From: Aselliscus stoliczkanus
Taxonomy: Eukaryota; Chordata; Mammalia; Chiroptera; Hipposideridae
Direction: 5' to 3'
Assembly: GCA_033961575.1 (NCBI GenBank)
Contig: CM066728.1
Span: 112,939,852-113,003,851 of the forward strand
DNA: 64,000 bases
Program-made: the position numbers and the translations under genes
Notes under the pieces: generated by a model
Databases searched by the model: none
What the model saw: only the letters and a program-made list of their open reading frames with translations
Told to the model about the DNA's origin: nothing
Shown: piece by piece, positions 10,001-22,000 of the stretch
Position numbering within the stretch: position 1 is the first letter of the stretch
Layout: each line of letters opens with the position of its first letter

Positions 10001-13000
10001 TCCTGAGGGCTGGTTTGGGGCGCATGTCAGGGGCTGCGGTAGCCTGAGGTCTGGGAAGCAGGGCTTACCCTCTAGAGGGTCCTCCCGCAAACTTTCCTCC
10101 TTGGGGTCCCCACTGGGCAGCTCCTGCAGGGAGAGCAGGGAGCCTGTGACCGCGGGCGTGGCAGGGCCGGCCAAGAGCCCCGGCCCCCTGGGGTGTCACT
10201 GCTTTCAGTGTGGGGACAGACACCAGCCTGTCCACGCCTCACTAAGCCCCAGAGTTTCAGAAAGCAAAACACACTCCCATCCCACGGTACTGTCGGGGTC
10301 CATCAGAACAGTCTCCAGGACAAGATGCACTGCACATGACAGGATGTGCCTGTCCAGAAGCGTGGCACACGCCTGAGATCGCGGCCACGGGGAGAGAACT
10401 TACCCATGGTCCTTGCTGAGAAGCACCACAGAACAGGACGCCAGGCCACAGGCAGGAGGGCCAGCCGCCTGTCCGCTCTCCCAGCGCAGCCTGCAGCACT
10501 TCTGGGAGGCGGACACGAGGACTGGATGCGGGCGGCCCATCGCTGCCCGAGGACCTGCCGGGCTCCGGGCTGTGGTCTGTGTGGGGGAGACGGGGAGCGG
10601 GGGACGCACCTCCCCAGGTAGCCTCTCAGCTTCCAGGAGCAGTTATGGAAACATGGGTGACTTCCAACAGAAACGCTACAGATCAAAAACTCGCCTGGTC
10701 CTCGTGAATTCACAGAAATGAATTCAAGGAAACATGATGGGGTGCCCAGGGAAGCACCTCAAGCCAGAGGACCCTGCCTGGTGGGGGGCTGTGCCGACAA
10801 CGGCCACTGGCCCCGGGGACAGGAGCGTTTCCAGGGCTCCTGGGCAGGCGGCACCCTCTGCCGCCCAGATGCTCCTCGTCTGACTCGACGGCTTCAGAGC
10901 TGAGGCCTGGCCGAGGATGGAGGAGGAGGCGTCGGTGTGGCCAGGGATGCCCGGGGCTGCGTGGCGGCCGCTCCTCCCGGCGGGGAGTCACGGCGCCAGT
11001 GGAGGCCTCCCTTGGCTGCAGGCCTGGAACCCAACGTGACAGAGGCCCAGGGCTGTCACGCGATGCCCAGCCGTCTTTGGCCAGGGTCCTCGCAGGAGAT
11101 GGTGGAACGTTGCCAGACAGACCCGCTGCCACCCCTTGGTTATGGGCGGGGGAGGGGCCAGGGTGTGAGTGTCTGTGGGTCAAACAAAGCTACCCCGCCA
11201 GCTCTCCGCTGTGCAAGCTGGGAGTTGGAAGCAAGTTTTCGGAGAGGTCAAGTCTGCAACCGCCATCAGGGCAGCTCGGTGGGCGAGAACCCCACGGTCC
11301 CTGCTGGCGGAGAGACGAGGCCACACTTGGCTGTGGGACTGGCCTCTTCCTCGCCCACTTTTCATTTCATCAAAAAATCCTGGGGCTGGCCTGGCGACAT
11401 CCTCCCACTGACCAGTGACCACAGGAGCCTCTGTCGGCCCGAGGCTGCCCAAGTCACCTCAGGAGACAGACAGGAGGCCGTGCCTCGGTTCCACCTCGCA
11501 GCACCTGCCACTTGGCCACTCCGCCTGTCCCGCGTTCTCAGGTTCCTGGTCCAAGGGGCCTGCTGCCATCGGGCCTCCCGCCAGGCCCTGCGAGTGACCT
11601 CAGGGACAGCCCGTGCCCATCGGCTGTAGGAAAAGGCCCGCAGGCCCACTCCACCACAGACCGCGTCTCTGGCTCATCTTTTCTGAGAAGCTCCATGGCA
11701 GACAAAACAAGACAAAAACCTCAACACTTCCGCCCAAATCTGCTGCTCATTTTTCACAGGAGGCACCGAAGAAGAACATAAACGCCCCGAAGAAGAACAT
11801 AAACGCCCTTAGCACCCGGTGTGTGCACCCATGGATGGACGCACACCCACGATTCTGGGCACTCACACCCCGGGTTTGGTGTGGACAAGCCTGGACGCGC
11901 GGAATGGAACCCCGATAAGCCGCAGGGTCTGCCCAGGACCTCCCGGGGGCGCAGCTGGGGTGACCCAAAGGACAGAGCACCTGTCCCTCTGGGGGTCTGG
12001 GAAGATCCCCAGAGATGAGCCGGCTGAGCGGGCGAGCGCTGGGACGGGCACAGGGGACAGTGGGCGGGGGGCGGGGCCTGCCGGGCTCCCACAGGCAGTG
12101 GGCCCGACACGCAGCCTCCGGGAGAGCTCAGGCCCCGTCGCTGCTGAGACTGTGCCCGGGGGCGGGCAGAGCGTGGTGGGCAGGTGAGCTGCGTCCAGGA
12201 AGGGCTCCGGATGGGCAGGTGGGGGGTCGGATGACCTCTCCTTATTCTGCCTCTCTCCTTATTCCCTCCCCCACATCACGCCCTCAGCACCGGGCCACTT
12301 CCGTAGAGGCCACTGGGGGCTCCGGCTGGGGAACCTGCTTGAGCTTGTTTCAATAAGAAACAAAACACCTAATTATTAACAGACACTATTTCCCTTCCTT
12401 AGTGTACAGCCTGCCGACATCTGAAGAACTTGATTTGCTGCCATGCGCAGGGCTCGCTCAGGGTCCTAAAAACGCCGTGTGCAGTGCTGGGTCCCACGGC
12501 CTTCCCTCACCTGTGGCCGGGCTGAGCTCTACCGGGCGGACGTGAAGATAAAGCCCCATCCCTTCAAAACACCTGACTTTTGGTTACATGGTTTTCTGCA
12601 AAATTAAAACAAGCCACGAAGCTGAGGTCCCAGGCATTTTGGGGGAACAGGGGAGGTGCCCGGACTCCCCGACGCAGCCTCCATGAGAAGGGACGGGGTG
12701 CCAGAGGCCTACAGGTCAGCGGCAACACAGAAATCGTGTAATAAAGGGCAGTGAGGGGCAGCCGACGTCCGGGCTGGGGCTCTGGGGCCACTGTCGCTGC
12801 TGCGGGCCGGAGCCTGATGGGAGGGTCAGTGTCCCTCGGTCCCAACACAGCAGCTACTGAGCCCTTGGGAGGCCCCGCTCACACCCTCTCCTCTGGGACA
12901 CAGAGCACGGAGCCTGGTGACCAGGCCGCACCCCAGGGTTCTGACCATCCCCGCTCCACCACGTTCCCCCACTCCCACCCCAGGTGGCAGCCAGGCTGAC

Positions 13001-16000
13001 GGTCAGAGTCCGGATCCTGCACGATTCTAGATGACCCCACCCCACCTGGACCCGAGCGTGCTATCGCCTCGTGACAATCACAGAATGTGAGGCTCTGGGG
13101 CCAAGTGTGCACAGAGTTTCTTGTTGAAAGAGGTCAAGTCACTGGTGAAACCGCTGGGGCTCCAGACCTACTTCCAGGAAAGTGCCGGAACCCAGAGGGC
13201 CGGTGGCGCGGCTCCTGCGGACAGCACCAGGGAGCCCGAGGGCAGGTGGGGGCCGGGCTCCCGACACCACGGCGATGCCACAACAAAGACACAGGAACGA
13301 AGGACAGACGCAGTAGTCAGCAGAGGATGCGACAGTGATGGGGACAGAGACGCTGCAGCAGCCATCACGTGACTAGTGCCCTAAGGTGCCTGGAGGTTCC
13401 AGGCTGAAAACATGTCCATTTATGTATGTCCCAATGCTCGAATTCCAGTGTTCATCTAAGAGCTAAATCAGCAACTGCCTCTGAGACGCAGAGACTCAAA
13501 AGAGGGAAAAAGGGCATTTGGGAGGAAGGCAGCACTTCTTGTCCCTGTGACGGGCGGTTTTGGTCAAATTCATCCTGGCTATGTAAAACCCTTAATCTAT
13601 GCTGCTTGGGCTAAACGGAAGCTCCAAGTGCCTTAATGGCAGCCGAGAACCCGCCCGAGGGACTGGGCAGGGGTGGCCTCCCAGGCCGCTGAAGCCCAGC
13701 TCACCGGGCCCTCATGCGGGACGGGGGTCGGGGCTGCGAGCAGATGACCCATCTCCTAAAGTCCAGGAAGTGGCCACTTCCCACAGCGCCCGGCCCCGGG
13801 TAAGGCTCCCCTCTCCCAGCACCCTGTGCTGGGGGCCCCGCTCCTGGACCACCAACTGCCCCCCACTCCCTTTGTGCCCCCAAAGGAGCCCCAGCCTCCA
13901 GCCCATAAAAGCCCCAGCTCCCCTCTCCCCAGTCTGGCCAGGTCTCCCAGAAGGGTCCTCAGCGCCATCCTTACTCCCTGGCTGACAGCTGACAGCTACT
14001 CCCGCCACCCCCACCCCCACCCCGGGGCTCCCTTAGCAAGCCTGCGGGGGGGCCCCCACCCAGCCGCTCAGTGCTGGGCCTGGCTTTCTGCGGCTCCCCG
14101 CAGGCACGTGCCGGGGGCAGCTCTCTCCAGGCTGCCTGCGCCCACCCCAGCTACCCTAGGGCATCTTCGGTTCCTTCCCTAGCGCCTCCTGGGCCCTCCA
14201 GTGGCCGGGCTCTGCCTGCCACTGGGGACGGGGTCTCAGCCCACGGCACCCACTGCTTCACGAACAGCCAGCTCCTTCTTTCGCACGTCTGCATTAGGTG
14301 GCTGTGACCGTCCTGTGGGGCCCCTGTGTCCAATCCCTGCCCCTGTCACCCTGCAGGGGCTCTCAGGAGAGACCTTCCAGACGGATGGGTCAGCTGGCCC
14401 GAAGCCACCATCCACGTCTCCTGCCTGCCTCTGTCCTGAGCTCAGACTCCGAGGCCGTCTGCTCCACGAGCCACAGCGCAAGGCTGGGCTCCTGCCCTCC
14501 CCAGCGAGCGGCCCCGCCCTGGACAGTCCTGGTGAAAGTCCCAAGGGGGACCGTGAGCCGTCCCCACAGCTGCCTATGGCGTGGGGTGTTGGGAGGTTCG
14601 CTTACGATCTCGGCTCCTTGGAAAACCAGAAGGTCCAGCCACACGTTCCTGTGACACTGTGCACGGCGGAGCGCCTCAGCCACAGTGGGGGTCTCAGCCC
14701 CGTCCACCAGGGCTGTGGGGACACGGGGCTGTGCACCCTCGCTGTGAGGTCGGGGGTGCCAGGTCTGGGCGATCACACACACCTGGCTGAGGGCTTCCAT
14801 TTAGGCCACGCAGGTGCGATAGGATAGGAGAAACCTTAGGTGGTGCAAATCACCGCATCCTGAGCCGTCTGCTTTTCAGATTTCAACGTTCAAAATGCGA
14901 GGCATCTGGGATCTCAGCAAACACATCCCCAGTTTTCAGGGGCCCGTTTTCCTCGGAAACTCAACATGCGCACAAACCAAAGGCTTCCATTCCCTGCCTC
15001 TGGGAAAGACCGTTCCGGAAAGCAGCGAGTGCTTCCTCTCCTGGTGACCGAGGCTGCGCGTGAGGCGGACAGCCGTGAAAAGAAGAGCCGCATGAGACCT
15101 GCTCGTTTCCAGGCAGCAGCCCTCGGGGTCCTTGTTTTGTCCCGGGAAGGGCAGGGGTCCCATCCTTCCCGATGAAACCTGCTTGTTTCCCTTTAAGGAT
15201 CTGTGTTGGTTCAGCTGAGAGGTTAGTGCACAGGTCCTGGGGGGATTCGGGCTTCGATAAACAGCCGAGGGGGACAGCAGGGCCTGGGGCACAGGGAGTC
15301 AGTGTCCTGCTGTGGCCGGAACAAGTGGCCACAAACTGGGGCTTTGCTGGAAATGTGCGCTCTCCCAGCTCTGGGGCCAGAAGCCAGAAACCCAGGGGTG
15401 TCAGGGCCGTGCCCCCCCCGGGTGTCAGGGCCGTGCCCCCCCCGGGTGTCAGGGCCGTGCCCCCCCCCGGGTGTCAGGGCCGTGCCCCCCCCCCGGGTGT
15501 CAGGGCCGTGCCCCCCCCCCGGGTGTCAGGGCCGTGCCCCCCGGGTGTCAGGGCCGTGCCCCCCGGGTGTCAGGGCCGTGCCCCCCGGGTGTCAGGGCCG
15601 TGCCCCCGGGTGTCAGGGCCGTGCCCCCCCCCGGGTGTCCGGGCCGTGCCCCCCCCGGGGGTCAGGGCCGTGCCCCCCCCCGGGTGTCCGGGCCGGGCCC
15701 CCCCCGGGTGTCAGGGCCGTGCCCCCCCCGGGTGTCAGGGCCGTGCCCCCCCCCCGGGTGTCAGGGCCGTGCCCCCCCCCGGGGCCCCAGGGGACGGCCC
15801 TTCTGCCCCCTCCAGCTCCTGGTGGCGCTAGCTGTCCCTGGGCTCGTGGCCACATTCCGCCAGCCTCCGCTCCATTTCCACGGGGCCTTTCCCTGTCTCC
15901 TCGGTCAAATCTCCTGCTGCCTCCCGCTTACAAAGGCACGTGTGCGAGCAGTTAGGGCCCCTGCTGTCCGGCTCAAGATCACAGCTGCAGACCCTATCCA

Positions 16001-19000
16001 TGCCTGGGGCGGGGAGTCAGCCCCCACCGCCTGGCGCTGGCCTGGTCTCGGTTCTGCTACGACTGGTCGGCAAGCCTGAATCAGCCGGGGTTAGAATCTA
16101 CGGTGAGACAGGGAGGGGTTCCGGGCAGGGAGCTGGGCTCTGGGTGCCCACCTCACACCAGAAGTGTCCACGCCCCACCCTGCAGGACCTTCCCCACAAC
16201 GGGAGACCCTGTGCTGTGAGGACATGGTAACACCACCGGCTCTGACACCTGAGCTTGTTGACTGGGGTTCCTCCTCTCACCTAAACGGGCTGACGGCAGA
16301 AGGGACACGTAGCCCCTGCTTCAAGTGAGAAATGTGAGGTCATGCTGCTGGAAACGCATTTGCTTCCGAAGGTGGCTTCTTGACCGACTCCGAGAGGCTC
16401 TCTGGTTGCGTTCCCAAGAATGTGGTGGCCTCACGAGCAAATGTTTACTCCGTCCAGAAAACGAGCTGCGTTCTGAGTCCGGGAGCGGGTTCCCTTTCTG
16501 CGAAAGGGTCTGAGGACACTAGTGATAAGTCAGTGTGCCGGCCAGGACGGGTGTGCAGGGCACCTGGGTGCACGCCCCCAGCCAGCAGGCAAACTGCGTG
16601 TGACCCCCCGCGTGCCTCACAGCCCTCTATGGCTCACGACCTAAAGCCACGGCGCCGCTGGGCTTTGGAAATGCCGTCCCCTTGAATGTGAGCTCAGGGC
16701 CACTTCCCAGAGCTCTGTGTTCCTGAGTCCTGTGTGCCCTCCTCCCAGATGTAATGGAGCAGGGGGGCTCCTTGTGGGCTGGAGTCCAAGCAGGAGAGAA
16801 CGGGGGAGGGGCTCTTTTGGGGGGCAGCAGGCCTGGAGTGCCAGGGAGCACTGAGTGGGTACATTGAAGGCGTTTTTCCAGAACTGCTCTTAACAGGACA
16901 GTCACCGATGCCCCCTCGGTGGGTCCCTGAGAGGCAGCCTTTGATGCCGGCGGGATGTTTGGGGTGGTGGGGCCTGCAGTTCCCTACAAGGTGCTAGTCG
17001 GAAACAAGATGGAGGGCTCCTAGGTACGTCCAGTGACCCCCCGCAGGCGGTGCCCCCCCCATCTGCAGAGCGCCATCTGCCCCCCAGTGGGTCCCCGCCT
17101 CCCAGCAGCACCAGACACACACAGGGTGGGGACAAGGCCAGGGCAGGGCTACTGAGCGGCCTGGCAGGGTTTCCGACCAGCAGGGAACCAGCCTCACCTG
17201 ACCTCCCACCCTGAACAGGCGAGGCCCCGGCAGGTGAAGCCGGTGGAGCTCTAACTGCTTGGGGAGGGCAGGGCCTCGGGGCCATTGGAAGCACCTGGGC
17301 CCCCGCTTCCTCAGTCAGCACGAGCCGCCGGCCACAGAACTCCCCAGAAAGAAAAGGGCAGCGTCAGGAACGACCCGACCACCTCGCACCTCCCTGTGGT
17401 GGCTCAGCCTGGGGTTAATCCTGCCAACGGCGGCGGCAGCCCAGTCCTGGGTGGCCGCGGAGTTATGGGCCCCAGGGCCTCTCGGGCAGGTGAGGTTGCG
17501 GGGCTCAGCGAGGAGGCCGAGGGCTGGAGGAGAGTGGCCGGGTGTGGCCAGGTGCCCCAGGGGAGGCACCTGGGGCTCGGAGGGGGTGGGGGACAATGTG
17601 ACGTCCAGGTCAGGACGGCCTCTGCCATCAGGACACTGGCCGGGGGTGGGTGGGGGTGAATGTGGGATAAGAGGTGAGGGAGGTGTGGGGTCGCCATGGA
17701 CCAGACAGAAGGGGCCACGGGGGAGGAAAAGGGGGGCTGGGTCCAGGGACCCCAATGCTGGGACCCCTAGAGAGGGAGGAGGGGCATCGGGGCAACAGGG
17801 TTAAGGCCCGGCAGCTGGCTGGGGCAGGGGTGGGGGAGCCCTAGGGGTGGGCTGTCGGTGGGGGCAGGGAGGGGACCCGCAGAAACGTGGAACTGGGGGG
17901 TGGGGCAGCTGCGGCCCATGCTGTTTAAATAAAAGAACCCCTCACGGGGCCAGGAATCCAAGGCGAGTTCCAGCGGCCCCCAGACTGAAGGTGCGTGGGA
18001 ACACACCCCGTGTCTGAGGGGATAGTTTATAGCTTGTTGTTTGTGAGACCGCTGGCTCGCTCTAAGAGGGGGTGGGGGCTGCTTTCTGCTGGTCGCAAGC
18101 GGATGGAATTTGACTTCAAGGTGATCCGCCAGCGTTCAGGGTCCGTCTGGAACCGCCAGGGCGGCTTTGAAGTGGAAGTCTCGGTTTCAGCGGCTAAACA
18201 GTTTCAGATGTGACGATGTAGTTTTATGGGCTTAATAATTCCGACACATGTGCGGCTGAGGCCCTCGGAGGGTCCCATTCAAGGGGCCGCTGTAACTGTT
18301 ATTCCGAACTTCTGATTTGAAAGCAGAAGACTAGGGGTGCAGAAGCCGAGCCTTCAGGGGGCGGGCGGGGGGCTCCAGGCTTCTCAATGAGCTGCCTGTG
18401 GCCGTGGCTGCTTTCTCTCTAAGTCACCACCGAGTTTCAGGGTCTGAGAAGGCGGCTTGAGTTCTGTCCACAGGGCCTTCTGGGCTAGGGCCGTTTAATC
18501 AGACTCTGTAAGAGCCAGATTTGGAATTTCCATCTAGAATCTATCACCTGGGACCAAAGGTCTCCTGAAGTAAACATGTGTGTCCCTCACACGCCAGCTG
18601 TAACTCACATCCTGTCTGAGGCCTCCATCTTCTTATCCCTGCCCCAGCGTTTCACAATTTTGCTCATTTTAATAAGAAAAGACACACAGTATATTATATA
18701 CCCCACTTACCCCAGTCTAGGGAGGTTTATTTGTTGGCACCCACCCACCACCAAAACACCCTGACCCCTGGGAAGGCCCCCCGGGCCCCACACTTGCACC
18801 TTGCCCGAGAATGGCTGCGAAGCCCACGGCAGGAATGACTGAAAGCACGCCATGGGGACGCGCACCCCCGGGGACCCAGCCCAGTGTCTGCCCACCGCTC
18901 GTCGTTATGAATGAGTGACGGGGTGGACCCAGCCCACCTGCCCTGTCACTGGAGGGCGAGTGGGAAGCTGGGTTAAGGCCTGGTGGCCGGCTCCCTCCCC

Positions 19001-22000
19001 CACGACCTGTGACCACCATTAACTGACAGCATTCGGAAGAGAAGCAGTGAGAGCCGACCCCAAACCCCAGGCTTGTCGCTGGGACCAGAATCCACGTCCC
19101 CCCAGAGTCTCCTCTTCAATTGGGTGTCGCTGAGGATGAAAGGTTTCAGCACCGACACTAAATGTGTCAGTGTACACACGTGTGTCTGGCCTACACGTGA
19201 TTACATGCTACACACACATGCCTGTTCAGCCCCCCTCCATAACTGAGAAGTGACCGTCGACACGCTAAACCCCAGGGACTTCTGTTCCAGCGTCGTGGGG
19301 CTTTGTTTTTAGGGTCACCATGCGTGCTGGACAATCACCTTGTTCCTGCCGGGACTGCTGCTACTGCTTTCGTCCTCAGAGCTCACAATTCACAATTTCA
19401 CAGAAAAAGGAAAATCAAGGGTGATCGCTCTTCCAAATCCAGCTGTTGTCCTAGGAGCGTACGGGCCACAGAAGTCACAAGACAGAATAAACACAGACCC
19501 GCTGCACCGCTGGCCACACCCACCCAGGCAAGGTTCAAACACGGACTTCGCCTTCCCCACCTGGGCTCTTCCACGAGAAACCCCACCAGGCTCTCTCATT
19601 CCTATTAAAGCCTCGTATTTCCTTCTTCAAAAGGAAGATTATTCCAAAGCTGGAAAGGAACCCCACGCATTTCGTCTTTTTAGTTTGGAAGGCACCAGGA
19701 GCCAAGGTGCGGTGTCTGCACCCTCAGCAGAGACCACGGGCTGGAGAGGCCGGGGGCTGAGAGCTGGTCGCCGCACCAGGACCCGGGCCGCTCTGAGGCC
19801 GGTAAGGAGTGTTCCTTCTTGTGGAGACACACCCTGCTGAGGACAGGACGAGTGACAGCCTCAGCCGACCCGAGATCAAAGGGAGCAGGTGGCCGCAGCC
19901 CTCCTCAGCTCCACATCCGGCAGCGCCAGGGCCTAAAGGAGCAGGGAGCAAGCCCAGCTACTTCTGCAGACACAGACCGAAACCCACGCCAGGAACTCGG
20001 CGGAGGCCCGACGTGTGAAAGACAGAAGGTGCTTGGAGGACACCCACACGCGTGTCTGTGAACAGTGGCCCTGCCCTGAAGCGGCGCCAGGCCCAGGGCG
20101 GCCACATGGTTTGGGAAACTGGGGGGCACCCGCCCCTGCAGCCCTGCTGCGGCCATTCCCAACACCAGGGCGGGAAGGGCAGCCCAGTGTGGGCTTCGCA
20201 GGATGAAGACACGCGAAGGCGGCCAGCCGGCCATCGACCCCCCGTCGCCCGCCCAGGGCAGCAGCCTGGGCACGCTGCCCTCTGACCGCCCCAGGACTTG
20301 CCCGCCGGGGCTCTCAGCCACTAGATGAGGCAGGGCCGATGTGCTCAGCGTCCACTGCCCCTACCTGCAGAGCCTGAAAGCAGGAGCTGTCCTTGCCCCC
20401 CCGAGGACGAGCGTGTCCCTTCTCTGTGGGACGCGTCCTCTCCGTGACAAGCCGAAAGGAAGGGAAACTCAGGAGCAGGCACCCTGAGCGGAGGCCGCGC
20501 CAGGCAGCTCCCCGCAGCGCGGCCAGGAGGCCGGCATCACCCCCGCTCCCTGGCCACTCGGACAGGGCGCTGGGCAGCACTGGACGGTCCCAGTGGAGGG
20601 GCCCCGGCCGGGAGGGAGGCTGGCGGTCGCATGCTCCCCGGGTGCGGCTCTGGGCGGATCGCCTGCCAAGGGGCCTGGATGCCAACCACGGACGGCCTGA
20701 CCATCCAGGTTCCCGGCCAGAGGCCACTGGGACTGGATCAGTGCCTCCGGAGGTCCTGCTGGATCAGGTAGGGTTTTCTTAGTAAGGAGACAGGCGTCCA
20801 CTGAAGCCCTGAGACCCACAGGGTTACGCGTGGGACGCAGCCTGGGGAGGGTCCTGACACCACTGGCCGAGTGCCCGGAACCAAGGCCCTCAGCCTCATC
20901 TCACCGACGGCCGGAGGGCCGCCGCTGTGAGTGACCGCTCAGGCCTGGCTCCACCACAGCAGAGCTCCAAGTTCATATCCGCCAAACACTCGGAGGGTTG
21001 TTTAAATAATCCCCAGTTTGGATTTTTGTATTAAGACATTCTGGATTTTTTGCTTCTCTGATTTCAGAGCTCAAAACTTCTTATGATTTCCTCGGAAGAC
21101 ACTACAGAACAAAAGGTGAGTCCTTCCTCTCCAGGGCCGAGGGCTGGCTTGAGTGCAGGTGCATGGCAGCTGGCACAGCAACAGGATCGAGTGGCCCAGC
21201 TGGAGGCAGGCGGCATCCCAGCAAGGCCCGCGTCCATCACATGGGGCTTCTCAGTGGAGACGCGGCCCAGCAAGGCCGTCAGCCCAGGGAGGAGGTGCTG
21301 GGACTGGCCCAGCCCAGCCAGGCACTCAGGCGGCAGCGGAGAGCAGCAGGGGTCTGGGTGGAGGCCCCGTGGAGGGGGCGGTGGTGAAACGGCCCGTTCT
21401 GAGAGGCCAAGCCGACGGGTTCCCGAGGGGCGGGACTGGGTGCGACAGAGGACCAGGGCCACTCGCCGAGATGCAGGACTGGCCAGTCGCTCGGAACCCT
21501 GTTCCTCTTGCCTTGTTCCTCCCACCTCCGCTGCCCTATGAACAGGGAAACTGCAGGATGGAAAGTCTCCTTGACATCAGGAGACACTGCCGTGCACAGA
21601 GGGACTCGTAGCCCCTTTCAGCGTCTGCCTGGTCGAGGGGGCTGCCTCGGTCTAAAGTGGACCCCTGGGTTTTTTCTTCTCCAGCTGGATAATTCATTGC
21701 ACAGAATTTGGCCTGAAGCTAATTAAAAGCTATTGCAAATGCAGAGCTGACCACATGCACAGTCCTGCTTTCAACAGGCCCAGATGTGGGGGCCAGGCTG
21801 GGCTGTGAGGGGCCCACCTGCCGGCCGCCTTCCCTCCAGGCTGAGCTCCCAGGAACCCCGGAGCTGGTCCAGACGGGGGCCAAATAGTGATGTGCGGAGC
21901 ACGGCTAAATGACAATGGTGACGCCAGAGGGTGTCCGCACTTGTGGCCCCATGACATCAGTTCTTCTGAGCCCAGGGCCCAGAGCCCAGATCTGGACATG

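Noticed and set aside
15172..16079. 217-255-codon frames with GVRAVPPP repeats
   Set aside because: Direct translation of the C-run minisatellite inside NKD2 intron 2.
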